From Glycomyces fuscus (lineage in GTDB: Bacteria; Actinomycetota; Actinomycetes; Streptosporangiales; Streptosporangiaceae): a stretch of DNA of 64,000 nt. The notes below the pieces were generated by a model, which did not search any database, was not told the DNA's origin, and saw nothing but the letters and a program-made list of their open reading frames with translations. Shown piece after piece: positions 17,059-25,388 of the stretch. The stretch covers positions 62,001 through 126,000 of the forward strand of contig NYMS01000037.1 of NCBI GenBank assembly GCA_002529455.1, given 5' to 3'. The position numbers and the translations under genes are program-made. Positions within the stretch are counted from its first letter, which is position 1. Each line of letters begins with the position of its first letter.

Positions 17059-17829
17059 CTACTCGAGGCGACGCGACGCGAGCACGCTCACGAAGTGCGC
17101 GAAGCTCATCAGCACGCCCACGGCGGCGCACGCCGCCACCAGGATCCGGGTGGCCGCCAGGTCGCCGAGGAAGGCGTCCGCCACGGCCGCCACCACGACG
17201 ATCAGGGACAGCTCCACCGCCTGGATGAGGCGGTGCACCTTCAGCGCCGAGGCCAGGCGGCGGGCCAGGCTCAGCCCGGACGAGCGCGGGCGCATCGCCT
17301 CGTCCGAGATCTTCTCCGGCAGGCCCGCCTTGGCGCGCGCCACCACCACGTTGTCGGTCTCGGCCTTGATGAGCGCCACGCCGATCGCCGCGGCCATGCC
17401 CAGGACGACCCAGCCGCCCGCCTCCCACTCGCCCTGGGCGCGCACGCCCAGCCCGACGAGGAGCGCGATCTCGGACACGTAGTGGCCGATCCGGTCCAGG
17501 TAGATCCCGGCCACGCTGGTGCGGCCGGTGTAGCGGGCCACCTCGCCGTCGGAGCAGTCCAGCAGCAGGTACACCTGCACGAACAGAGCCGCCACGATCG
17601 CCGACCACAGGCCGCCGAAGGCGACCACGACCCCGGCGAGCACGCCGAAGGCCATCATCAGGTAGGTGATCGGGTTGGGGGGAACGCCGAGCCGGACGAA
17701 GAACGTGGTCAGGTACGGGGACAGGTCGCGCATGTAGAGGCGGCCCGCCCAGTGCTCCTCGTTCGTCCTCTCCTTGATGCCGGCGGGCTGGCCGCCCGCG
17801 CGGACCTCAGCGACCGACGGCTTCGACAT
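17059..17829 (-). CDS. CDP-alcohol phosphatidyltransferase-family membrane protein, last active-site Asp replaced
   Basis: A 256-residue membrane protein with about five or six hydrophobic segments. The CDP-alcohol motif is present as DCSDGEVARY, then GIYLDRIGH (near 96-118). The first three catalytic Asp residues are kept, but the fourth is His. Family members transfer an alcohol phosphate from a CDP-alcohol to an acceptor. The start overlaps the upstream G1PDH-like gene by 23 bases, so the two are coupled. Together with the nucleotidyltransferase they look like a pathway that makes a CDP-activated polyol and passes it to a lipid or glycan. Confidence 0.85.
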   Translation of the reverse strand: MSKPSVAEVRAGGQPAGIKERTNEEHWAGRLYMRDLSPYLTTFFVRLGVPPNPITYLMMAFGVLAGVVVAFGGLWSAIVAALFVQVYLLLDCSDGEVARYTGRTSVAGIYLDRIGHYVSEIALLVGLGVRAQGEWEAGGWVVLGMAAAIGVALIKAETDNVVVARAKAGLPEKISDEAMRPRSSGLSLARRLASALKVHRLIQAVELSLIVVVAAVADAFLGDLAATRILVAACAAVGVLMSFAHFVSVLASRRLE

Positions 17830-18874
17830 AGTCCTTGACGCTCCGTCCGATCTCGTCCTCGGAGAGGTTCAGGTGTTCCAGGATGGTGAACCGGCCCGGA
17901 CGGGTGTCCGGGGCGTGGACCACCGCCCGCGCGAACTCCGCGTCGTCGAGTCCGACGTCGGAGGGCACGATGGGCAGCTCGTGGCGGATCAGGCAGTCGC
18001 GGATCTCGCGCATCCGCGCCTCCGGCCAGTCCAGGTGCCGCACCCGCAGGAAGGACGCGTACAGCGCGCCCAGCCCGGCGAGTTCGCCGTGGTTGCTGGT
18101 GCCCGGGTGGAGCTGGGTGATCGCGTGCAGGATCTCGTGGCACGCACCGCTGGCCGGGCGGCTGGACCCGGCCACCGACATGGCCATCCCCGAGAGCACC
18201 AGGCCCTCGGCGAGCACCGTGAGGAAGGAGTCGGACTCCACCGAGTCCGGCCGGTGCAGGACCGCCTCGGCCGCGACCCTGGCGAAGGTGACGGCCATAC
18301 CGTCCACCGGCTCGCCGTTGACCCGGCCCGCCAGCTCCCAGTCCTCGATGGCGGAGATGTTGCTGACCACGTCGCCGATGCCCGAGCGCACCAGGTGCGG
18401 GGGGGCCGCCCGGACGTAGTCGACGTCGATGACCACGGCGATGGGCATGGTCACGCCGATGGAGGGCTTGCCGCCCTCGTGCTCCAGCGAGCTGACCGGC
18501 GAGGCGATGCCGTCGTGCGCGAGGTTGGTGGCCACGGCCACCATGGGGATCCCCGCCATGGTGGCGGCGAACTTGGTCACGTCGATGGTCTTGCCGCCGC
18601 CGATCCCGGCGACCGCCTCGTAGGCGCCCGAGCGGAGCTTCTTGCCCAGCTCGGTCGCGGCGTCGACGGTGCCCTCCTCGACGTGGAAGACCTCGCAGTG
18701 GGGCAGGTCCAGCTCGGCGGCGATCTGCGCCCCCTGGCCCGGGCCGACGGCCACGGCGATGCGGCCCTCGGTGGCGATCCTGCGGTCGGCGAGCACCGTC
18801 CCGAGGGAGGCGACGGCTCCCCGGCGGACGTCGATCGCCAGCGGGGAGGGGAGCATGCGGGCTAGTAGCGGCAT
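17807..18874 (-). CDS. sn-glycerol-1-phosphate dehydrogenase-like (AraM/EgsA family, iron-containing ADH superfamily)
   Basis: A 355-residue dehydrogenase. GIGGGKTIDVTK (near 91-102) is the NAD(P)-binding loop, NLAHDGIASPVSS is the typical G1PDH substrate region, and metal ligands are expected from Asp near 176 and the His residues in GACHEILHAI and SNHGELAGLG. AraM makes sn-glycerol-1-phosphate from dihydroxyacetone phosphate in bacteria. The immediate neighbours, a nucleotidyltransferase upstream (13 bp overlap) and a CDP-alcohol phosphotransferase downstream (23 bp overlap), support a role in an activated polyol phosphate. The exact substrate is not proven. Confidence 0.85.
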   Translation of the reverse strand: MPLLARMLPSPLAIDVRRGAVASLGTVLADRRIATEGRIAVAVGPGQGAQIAAELDLPHCEVFHVEEGTVDAATELGKKLRSGAYEAVAGIGGGKTIDVTKFAATMAGIPMVAVATNLAHDGIASPVSSLEHEGGKPSIGVTMPIAVVIDVDYVRAAPPHLVRSGIGDVVSNISAIEDWELAGRVNGEPVDGMAVTFARVAAEAVLHRPDSVESDSFLTVLAEGLVLSGMAMSVAGSSRPASGACHEILHAITQLHPGTSNHGELAGLGALYASFLRVRHLDWPEARMREIRDCLIRHELPIVPSDVGLDDAEFARAVVHAPDTRPGRFTILEHLNLSEDEIGRSVKDYVEAVGR

Positions 18875-19593
18875 GCGATCTCCCTCGCCTTGGCCAGGTC
18901 GTCGTGGTTGTCGACCTCGACCCAGTCCACCTCGCCGATCGGCGCCACGGAGATCTTCTCGCCGCGGTTGACCAGCTCCTGGTAGCCGTCCTCGTAGTAC
19001 AGCTGCGGGTCGCGCTCCCAGGTGGCCTTGAGGGCGTCGGCGAGGCGGGCGTCCAGGGACCCCTCGATGAGGGTGGCGCCGATGTACTCGCCCGCGGCGG
19101 TGGCCGGGTCCATGAGCTTGGTGATGGTGCGCAGGTGGCCCTCCTCGTCGAGGGTCACCTTCATCTCCTCGTCAGCGAGACTTTTGACGTTGTCCACCGC
19201 GAGGAGGAGTTCCGGTCCCCGTGCGGCGAGTAGCGTTTCCTCGACGCCCACGGGGTGAACCGTGTCGCCGTTGACGAGGAGGACGCCCTCGGAGAAGAAC
19301 TCGCGCGCGGTCCACAGGGAGTAGGCGTTGTTCCACTCCTCGGCCTTGTCGTTGTGGCTGAGGGTGAGCTTGACGCCGTGGCGCTCCTCCAGTGCCTCCT
19401 TGCGCGCCTCGACCGCCTCCGCGCGGTAGCCGACCACGACGACGACGTCGGTCAGTCCGGCCGCCGCCAGGTTGCGCAGCGAGATGTCCATGATGGTCGT
19501 CTCGCCGTCGACGGGCACCAGGGCCTTGGGCAGGGTGTCGGTGTAGGGGCGTAGACGGCGCCCCGCGCCTGCGGCGAGAACCATTCCGAGCAT
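18862..19593 (-). CDS. Sugar- or polyol-phosphate nucleotidyltransferase
   Basis: A 243-residue NTP transferase. MVLAAGAGRRLRPYTDTLPK is the nucleotide-binding loop, LLVNGDTVHP (near 105) carries the metal-site Asp, and GEVDWVEVDNHDDLAKA closes the domain as in LicC-type CTP:phosphocholine and related cytidylyltransferases. The gene order suggests that it makes the CDP-alcohol used by the phosphotransferase at 17059. ATG 19593 is chosen because it begins the conserved core; AAGGAGG lies rather far (11-12 bases) upstream. It is the first of three overlapping genes. Confidence 0.85.
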   Translation of the reverse strand: MLGMVLAAGAGRRLRPYTDTLPKALVPVDGETTIMDISLRNLAAAGLTDVVVVVGYRAEAVEARKEALEERHGVKLTLSHNDKAEEWNNAYSLWTAREFFSEGVLLVNGDTVHPVGVEETLLAARGPELLLAVDNVKSLADEEMKVTLDEEGHLRTITKLMDPATAAGEYIGATLIEGSLDARLADALKATWERDPQLYYEDGYQELVNRGEKISVAPIGEVDWVEVDNHDDLAKAREIACRY

Positions 19594-19627
19594 GAGGGCG
19601 TGTTCCTCCTTAGTTCGGGGAGGGCTC

Positions 19628-20359
19628 TCACGCCTCCCCGTTCGTTCCGGCGGCCGGTCGGCCCCCGTCTGCGTGGCATGGCCGGGTGGTCCGCGGACCA
19701 CCCTGGTCCGTGTCGCCGTCGCCGGGGGCGGCGTCGGCGCGTACGTCGGCCACCGGTGTCGCGCTCCAGGTGCGCACGGCCTCGCGGACGAGCAGCACCG
19801 CCAGGTATCCGGCGAGTATGCCGTAGGCGGGGGCGAGCGCGTGCAGCGCTCCTGCGACCGCGATGATGAGCATGCGGCCGTCCCAGCCGAGAGCCGCCGC
19901 GCGCACCCCCTCCGGGCGGGTCGAGCCGACCGCGGGACGTGCCACGTCGTCGCCGTGGTGGCAGGCGACCGCTATCAAGAGTACGAACACCAGGGGACCC
20001 GGTACACCGGACGCCGGCCCCAGGACCGCCAGGTACCCGTACTCGGTGACGCGCAGGACGGGTGGCACGAGCCAGTCGGACCGTCCGTCGTGGGGATGGC
20101 CCGAGGCCAGTCCGGACAGTAGCAGGGCAGCGACCGGTGCGAACAGGGTAATGCCTGTCAGCCGTCCGTGGCCTGCCGCGAGGAGCGTCCCGACGACCAG
20201 GAGCCCGGTGAGCGCGGTGAGCAGGGGCGGTACTCCCCCCGGGGCGATCCGGCCGAGCAGGAGCGCCATGTGACTGTCGTCACGGAGGAACCGCACGTCG
20301 GGGCGGGTCGGATCACGCCGCTGCCCGCCCGGGGCCCCGTGCCCCGCGCTCGCGTTCAC
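19628..20359 (-). CDS. Membrane protein, possibly DUF5941-like C-terminal half
   Basis: A 243-residue protein with about six hydrophobic segments, for example LLTALTGLLVVGTLLAAG, and the sequence RVTEYGYLAVLG near 100. The last 35 residues are polar. I do not recognise it with certainty. Larger DUF5941 membrane proteins sit next to similar nucleotidyltransferase and CDP-alcohol genes in streptomycetes, and this gene with its upstream neighbour could be a split version. The GTG at 20359 overlaps the neighbour's stop (GTGA), which shows coupling. Confidence 0.75.
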   Translation of the reverse strand: MNASAGHGAPGGQRRDPTRPDVRFLRDDSHMALLLGRIAPGGVPPLLTALTGLLVVGTLLAAGHGRLTGITLFAPVAALLLSGLASGHPHDGRSDWLVPPVLRVTEYGYLAVLGPASGVPGPLVFVLLIAVACHHGDDVARPAVGSTRPEGVRAAALGWDGRMLIIAVAGALHALAPAYGILAGYLAVLLVREAVRTWSATPVADVRADAAPGDGDTDQGGPRTTRPCHADGGRPAAGTNGEA

Positions 20360-21267
20360 CGCCGGTTCCCGACGGGATCGGCGAGTCGGGCGGTGGCCGC
20401 GACGACGCAGCCGACGACGAGGGTGACGAAGGTGACGCGCGCGTCCCAGAGCGTCGCGGTCACCGCGATGGCCAGGAAGCGCACGGGCTGGGGGAAGGCC
20501 GCGATCCGGCGCAGCGTCGAGGGGGCGGCGTCCTCGGCGCGGCCGTCGGCGGCGGGCTCCGCCACGGCCGTCCCGTCCGCCCCGGCCCTCCCGCGGGCAC
20601 CGGGGGCACCGGGAACCGCGGTGTCCCCTCCCACGGGGACCCCGTTCACGGAGGTCCCGTTCGTGGAGGCCCCGGCCGGGGCCCGGGCCGGGCGGGGGCC
20701 GCCCGCCGCGCCGTCCACCACGGTGGTGCCGAACAGGCGCGCGGTCAGTTCCGGGTCGCTGGCGCGGGGCCCCTGGGGCGGGCGGGGCGCCAGACCCCCC
20801 AGAAGGCCGCCAGGAGGCCTCTGGGCGGACGACGGGGACCCCTTTCCTCCCGGCCCCCGCCCCGGGTCGGCCGGAGCGGACCCGGCCGCCAGGAGCGATT
20901 CGCGCAGGGCCAGGGCGACGAGCGCGCCCGCGGCCCACCCCCAGGCCCCGTCGACCCCCGCGGCCACGGCGCCCGCCGCCAGGCCGAGGTAGACCGCGTA
21001 CTCGCGCAGCTGCGCCAGCATCGCCACGAGCCACAGGGTGAGGGCGTCGCGCCGGTGGGCCCGCATGCGCTCGCGGACCGCGTCGCAGAACAGGACCGCG
21101 CCGAGGAAGGCCGAGCCCGCCAGGCCGCCGACCGTGTCGGCCCGGGAGAACCAGACCGCCGCGCCGACGGCCCCCAGGACCCCGATCCGGGCCACCCCGG
21201 CGCGGGTGACGTGTCTGCGTTCCAGCATCCGCGCGGCCGACCGCGCCACGGTGCCGCTGTGGGCCAT
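20356..21267 (-). CDS. Membrane protein with Pro/Gly-rich central linker
   Basis: A 303-residue protein. Residues 20-130 hold about four membrane segments (for example IGVLGAVGAAVWFSRA), residues about 130-255 are a disordered linker rich in Gly, Ala and Pro, and residues 262-297 hold one or two more hydrophobic segments. No domain is recognised. It heads the minus-strand run that continues into the nucleotidyltransferase, G1PDH-like and CDP-alcohol genes. The ATG at 21267 is preceded by GGGAGGGG. Confidence 0.75.
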   Translation of the reverse strand: MAHSGTVARSAARMLERRHVTRAGVARIGVLGAVGAAVWFSRADTVGGLAGSAFLGAVLFCDAVRERMRAHRRDALTLWLVAMLAQLREYAVYLGLAAGAVAAGVDGAWGWAAGALVALALRESLLAAGSAPADPGRGPGGKGSPSSAQRPPGGLLGGLAPRPPQGPRASDPELTARLFGTTVVDGAAGGPRPARAPAGASTNGTSVNGVPVGGDTAVPGAPGARGRAGADGTAVAEPAADGRAEDAAPSTLRRIAAFPQPVRFLAIAVTATLWDARVTFVTLVVGCVVAATARLADPVGNRR

Positions 21268-21404
21268 GGACGTGTCCCCTCCCAGCTCTGCTGAGAGACA
21301 CCGTTCCTCACTGTGGGTGACTGTTCAATCACTGACACACATGCGGACCGGTGGAGCGCGGCACGGCGGGGCAGCGCCTTTTCCGGACATGTGGCCACAC
21401 GCGA

Positions 21405-21441
21405 GACGCGCACCGCCGGAAGGACTCCGGTGGTGCGCGTC
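21405..21441 (-). terminator. Terminator after the ABC exporter genes
   Basis: A 16-base stem with one mismatch (21405-21420 with 21426-21441) and a 5-base loop lies 40 bases after the tagH-like stop. Confidence 0.65.
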
Positions 21442-21480
21442 AGCGCGTTCGGCGGGGGCGCGGGGCGGCCCCGGGCCGGT

Positions 21481-22377
21481 TCAGGCGGCCTGGCCGCCGT
21501 CGCCGCCCGCTCCGCCGTCGTTGTCGGCCTCGGCCTTCCTGGCCTTCTCCTGCGCGCGCTTCTTCTTCTCCGCGTCGCGCTTCTTGCGCTCGTCGATCTC
21601 GGCCTGGGTGTCGTCGTTGTAGGCGGCGAGCGCGGCGTCGATGTCGGTGTCCAGGGCGAGCCCGCCGCCCTTGACGTAGAGCCCGCGGTTGCAGAAGCGG
21701 CGCAGGTCCTTCTCGTTGTGCGACACCAGGACCATCGTGCGCTGGTTGGCCAGCATGCGGTCGATGGCCTCGTAGCACTTGCGCTTGAAGGCCTTGTCGC
21801 CGACCGCGAGCACCTCGTCGACCAGCATGATCGGGTGCTCCAGCTGGGAGATCAGCGCGAAGCCGAGCCGCACCTTCATGCCGCTGGAGTAGTGGCGCAC
21901 CGGGGTGTCCACGAACTTGGACTTGATCTCGGCGAAGTCGACGATCTCGTCGAAGCGCTCGTCGATCTGCTTCTCGGTCATCCCGTGCAGGGAGCCGACC
22001 AGGTACACGTTCTCGCGGCCGGTCAGGTTGTCGTTGAACCCGGCCCGCAGCTCCAGCAGCGGGGCGACCTTGCCGTGGACGTGCACCTCGCCCTCGTCGG
22101 GGATGAGCACCCCGGCGATCAGCTTGAGCAGGGTCGACTTGCCGGTGCCGTTCTTGCCCACGATGCCCACGCACTCGCCGCGCCCGATCTCGAACGTGAC
22201 GTCGCGCAGCGGCCAGAACTCGTCGCCCTCGGCGTTGGGGTCGCGCTTGGTGCCGTGGATGAACATCTCGCGCAGGCTGCGCTTGCGTCGGCGGTTCACG
22301 GCGAACTTGACGCCGAGGCCCTTGGCCTCGATGACCGGCCCGGTGGTGGTCCCGGCGCCGTAGGTCGTCTGCGCCAT
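21481..22377 (-). CDS. tagH: Polysaccharide/teichoic acid ABC exporter, ATP-binding subunit
   Basis: A 298-residue ATPase of the Wzt/TagH type. GIVGKNGTGKSTLLKLIAG is Walker A (near 82-100), RHYSSGMKVRLGFAL is the signature loop, IMLVDEVLAVGD is Walker B, and VSHNEKDLRR holds the switch His. The C-terminal 50 residues are a highly charged Lys/Glu-rich tail, so there is no sugar-binding domain of the O9a Wzt type. It would power export of an undecaprenyl-linked polymer together with the permease. The ATG at 22377 overlaps the permease stop by one base (TGATG). Confidence 0.92.
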   Translation of the reverse strand: MAQTTYGAGTTTGPVIEAKGLGVKFAVNRRRKRSLREMFIHGTKRDPNAEGDEFWPLRDVTFEIGRGECVGIVGKNGTGKSTLLKLIAGVLIPDEGEVHVHGKVAPLLELRAGFNDNLTGRENVYLVGSLHGMTEKQIDERFDEIVDFAEIKSKFVDTPVRHYSSGMKVRLGFALISQLEHPIMLVDEVLAVGDKAFKRKCYEAIDRMLANQRTMVLVSHNEKDLRRFCNRGLYVKGGGLALDTDIDAALAAYNDDTQAEIDERKKRDAEKKKRAQEKARKAEADNDGGAGGDGGQAA

Positions 22378-23213
22378 CACAGCTCCTTCAGGACGGACAT
22401 CTCCAGACGGCGGAACGTCCAGTATCCGATGATCAGCATGAGAACCGAACCGACCACCGACGAGGTCAGCGCGAGGGTGCTCGGCGTGAGTTCCTCGAAT
22501 CCGGCGAACCACACCGCGCGGTGCATCTCGAAGATACCCAGCAGCGGGTTGAGCTGGAAGAGTGCCTTCGCCCACTCCGGGACCGCGGCCGAGGAGAGCA
22601 CCATCGTGGCCGGGTAGAGGATCGCCGAGCCGTAGAACAGCAGGCGGGAGGCGATGCGCACCAGGCGCTCGACGTCGCGCAGCAGCACGTTGACCGCGGA
22701 CAGGAAGAGGGTGAGGCCGAGTCCGAAGACGAACTGGAGCACGATGGCCAGCGGCAGCCACAGCAGCACGCCCTCCCACGAGGGCCTGCCGCCGAGGAAG
22801 ATCACGAAGAGGATCAGCACCGGCCAGGTGAGCAGGTACTCGACGAGCTTCGTGCCGACCGTGGCAGTGGGGAAGATCTCCCGCGGAACCTTCATCGTGG
22901 TGATCAGCTTGGAGTGCGTGATCATCGCGCGGGGTGCCTCGGACAGGATCGACCCGAAGGTGTTCCAGGGCAGGATCCCCGCCACGAGGAACAGCAGGAA
23001 GCCGCCCTGTGCCAGGGCCTCCTCCGGCATGCCCCGTTCGGCGTTGAGGATGACGCCGAAGACGAAGAAGTAGACCATCGTCAGAGCCAGGGGCTCCAAC
23101 ATCGTCCAGGCGTACCCCAGTACGGACTGCTGGTACTTGACCTTCAGGTCGCGCCGGACCAGGAGGCCGACGACCTTCCGGTGCTCCCAGACGGCCAGCG
23201 CCCTTGACGCCAC
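22377..23213 (-). CDS. tagG: Polysaccharide/teichoic acid ABC exporter, permease subunit
   Basis: A 278-residue ABC-2 permease. After a cytosolic start (RRDLKVKYQQSVLGYAWTML, an amphipathic segment typical of TagG/Wzm) it has six membrane helices. GGAGG exactly five bases before the GTG at 23213 decides the start, and the resulting length suits the family; longer upstream frames are not needed. It is translated with the ATPase gene. The 575 bases upstream, shared with the divergent cytidylyltransferase gene, must hold its promoter. Confidence 0.92.
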   Translation of the reverse strand: MASRALAVWEHRKVVGLLVRRDLKVKYQQSVLGYAWTMLEPLALTMVYFFVFGVILNAERGMPEEALAQGGFLLFLVAGILPWNTFGSILSEAPRAMITHSKLITTMKVPREIFPTATVGTKLVEYLLTWPVLILFVIFLGGRPSWEGVLLWLPLAIVLQFVFGLGLTLFLSAVNVLLRDVERLVRIASRLLFYGSAILYPATMVLSSAAVPEWAKALFQLNPLLGIFEMHRAVWFAGFEELTPSTLALTSSVVGSVLMLIIGYWTFRRLEMSVLKEL

Positions 23214-23788
23214 CGCCACCTCCAAGGGTTGATGTCTCGTCCGGCCCACGATGCGGCCGGACGGGCGTGCTCGTACTCGCCTGCGCGCACCGGCCGACAT
23301 ACGCGGTCCACCCCGCACGGCGTACCGAAACGGGGGAGCGTGTCCGGGCGACCGGGGGATGTCACGGACCGCGCCCGGCTCAACGACCGCTTCCGGGAGG
23401 AGGTCGGCACCGGGCACGCCATACAGGCGTCCATAGGTTACCGCTGCGAACGACGGGCTGTGCCACCCCACCTGTCACCAATGCACGTTTTGTACCTTCG
23501 CCCGATGACCTCCCGAACCGGGCGCGCGGGACGGGGCGCCGGGCGGAGGCGCCGGTCGGAGGAAGCGCCGGGCGGGGGCGCGGCGCGGCACGTGGTCGGC
23601 TAGCCTCGGCCGGGAGCGCACCGGGCCGGGGCCGCGGCCGACCGCGGCGGGCGCGGGGACGCGGGCAGCACGGTGACGGCGGGCCCCGGGGACCCCCCGT
23701 ACATCCAGGAAACCCGAACGCGGCCGGGCGCACCAGGGGCATCCGGCCGCTGTGGACGGCGGCCGTGGACGACGGAAGAGGTGGAGCC
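23214..23788. other. 575-base divergent intergenic region
   Basis: The part nearer tagG (23430-23510) is AT-richer and could hold promoters. The part at 23520-23610 is dense in GGCGCC-type words. No gene is supported here: the open frames have no ribosome sites or domains. Confidence 0.45.
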
Positions 23789-24538
23789 ATGCGTCCGCGC
23801 GTGATCGCGGCGGTTCTGGCCGGAGGGGTGGGTGCGCGGATGGGCGCGTCCGCGCCCAAGCAGCTGCTGCCCCTGGAGGGGCGGCCCATCCTGGAGCACG
23901 CGATCGCCGCCTTCGAGGCGTGCCCGGACGTCGACGAGATCGTCGTGCTCATGGTGGAGGAGTATCTGGACCGGGTCCGGGAGATCGTCGACGCGGCCGG
24001 GTTCACCAAGGTCAGCGCCGTCCTCCCCGGCGGCGCGACCCGCACCGGCACCTCCCTCGCCGCCCTGGCCGCGATGGGCGGCGCGGCCGACACCGACCTG
24101 GCGCTGCTGCACGACGCCGCGCGCCCGCTCGTGAGCCCGGCCACCATCAGCGCGTGCGTGGCGGCGCTGGAACGGGCGGGCGCGGTCGGGGTCGCGGTGC
24201 CCAGCGCCGACACCGTGGTGCGGGTGGCGCCCGGCCGGTCCGGCGGCGAGGTGATCGCGCAGGTCCCCCCGCGCGCGGAGCTGCGCAGGATGCAGACCCC
24301 GCAGGGCTTCCGGCTCGGTGTGGCACGCCGCGCCTACGAGCTGGCCGCGGCCGATCCGGGCCTGGTGGCCACCGACGACTGCGGCGTGGTGCTGCGGTAC
24401 CTGCCGGAGGAGGAGGTGCGGATCGTGCCGGGCGAGGAGAGCAACATCAAGGTGACCAACCCGGGCGACGTGGAGGTCGCCGAGGCGCTGCTGCGCCGCA
24501 TGCGCGAGCGCGCCGCCCTGTCGGGGGCGGACGCGTGA
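23789..24538 (+). CDS. IspD/TarI-family cytidylyltransferase
   Basis: A 249-residue CTP transferase. AVLAGGVGARMGASAPKQLL is the CTP loop, LLHDAARPLVSP (near 108) and ADTVV carry active-site residues, and QTPQGFR near 171 is conserved. IspD uses methylerythritol phosphate; TarI uses ribitol-5-phosphate. The context is a teichoic acid exporter (divergent) and a glycerophosphodiesterase (GTGA overlap), not ispF, so a polyol-phosphate role in wall polymer is more likely. The housekeeping ispD could, however, be this gene. The ATG at 23789 has a weak site (GGTGGAG). Confidence 0.82.
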   Translation: MRPRVIAAVLAGGVGARMGASAPKQLLPLEGRPILEHAIAAFEACPDVDEIVVLMVEEYLDRVREIVDAAGFTKVSAVLPGGATRTGTSLAALAAMGGAADTDLALLHDAARPLVSPATISACVAALERAGAVGVAVPSADTVVRVAPGRSGGEVIAQVPPRAELRRMQTPQGFRLGVARRAYELAAADPGLVATDDCGVVLRYLPEEEVRIVPGEESNIKVTNPGDVEVAEALLRRMRERAALSGADA

Positions 24539-25308
24539 GCCGGGTCTTCGAGGCGACCGAGGTGGTCGGGCACCGCGGCGCGGGGCGCGGCGTGGTGGAC
24601 GGGGCCCGGGAGAACACGGCGGAGTCCTACGCCGCCGCGGCGCGGGCCGGGGCGGACTGGGTCGAGATCGACGTGCGCCGCACCGCCGACGACGCGCTGG
24701 TGCTCCACCACGACGCCGCCCTGGATGACGGCCGCGCGATCGTGGAGCTGACCGCGCGCGAGTGCGCCGGGGCCGGGGTGCTCGGCCTGGAGGAGGGCCT
24801 GGCCGCGGTCCCGGCCGGGGTGGGACTGGACGTGGACGTCAAGTCGGTGATGGAGGACGCGGTCGACGCACCCTCGCGCCGGACGGTCTCCCTTCTCCTG
24901 CCGTACCTGCGCAGGGAGGCCGGACGTCGCCGAGTGTTCGTCTGCTCCTTCGACCCGGGCGTCCTGCTCGCCGTCCGCGAGGAGGTGCCGTCGGTGCCGA
25001 CGGCGTGGATGCCGTTCGTGCGCAACCCCCTGGACCAGGCCGTGGCGGGCGCCGCCGGGATGGGGTGCCCGGTGGTGGCGATCGACGCGCGCTCGTTCGG
25101 ACTGTCGGGGGACGCGCCCCGCCGGGGCCGCCGGTCGGTGGAGTACACCGTGGACCTGGCGCACCGGGCGGGGATCGAGGTCCTCTCCTGGTGCCCGGAC
25201 CCGGTGGACGCGGCGCGGTTCGCCGAGGCGGGGATGGACGCGGTCGTGGTGGACGACGTCCCCGGGACGGTGTCCGCGCTCAAGGGCGGCTCTCCCGGGA
25301 GGCCCTGA
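24535..25308 (+). CDS. Glycerophosphodiester phosphodiesterase
   Basis: A 257-residue GDPD with a TIM-barrel fold. GHRGAGRG (near 12) and ENTAESY are the first catalytic His and metal ligand; DWVEIDVRRTADDALVLHHD holds the second His and further ligands. LDVDVKS and VLSWCPD follow on later strands. It cleaves glycerophosphodiesters, either phospholipid head groups or glycerol-phosphate wall polymer. There is no signal peptide, so it should be cytoplasmic. The GTG overlaps the stop of the cytidylyltransferase (GTGA). Confidence 0.88.
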   Translation: MSRVFEATEVVGHRGAGRGVVDGARENTAESYAAAARAGADWVEIDVRRTADDALVLHHDAALDDGRAIVELTARECAGAGVLGLEEGLAAVPAGVGLDVDVKSVMEDAVDAPSRRTVSLLLPYLRREAGRRRVFVCSFDPGVLLAVREEVPSVPTAWMPFVRNPLDQAVAGAAGMGCPVVAIDARSFGLSGDAPRRGRRSVEYTVDLAHRAGIEVLSWCPDPVDAARFAEAGMDAVVVDDVPGTVSALKGGSPGRP

Positions 25309-25322
25309 CCCGCCCGGAGCGG

Positions 25323-25374
25323 GCGGCCCGGCCGATCGGTCGGGCGGGTCGGGCGGCCGCACCGGCCGGGCCGC
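25323..25374. terminator. Hairpin between convergent genes
   Basis: A perfect 12 bp stem (25323-25334 with 25363-25374) with a 28-base loop lies between the GDPD stop and the stop of the DUF4429 gene. Confidence 0.5.
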
Positions 25375-25388
25375 GCCGGCGGGAGGCC

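Noticed and set aside
22377..23471. A 364-residue TagG starting at 23471
   Set aside because: GGAGG lies five bases before the GTG at 23213, and the shorter protein matches the usual permease length.
23204..23788. A longer IspD/TarI protein starting 195 codons earlier
   Set aside because: The cytidylyltransferase loop begins directly after ATG 23789, and the extension has no domain and overlaps the tagG start.
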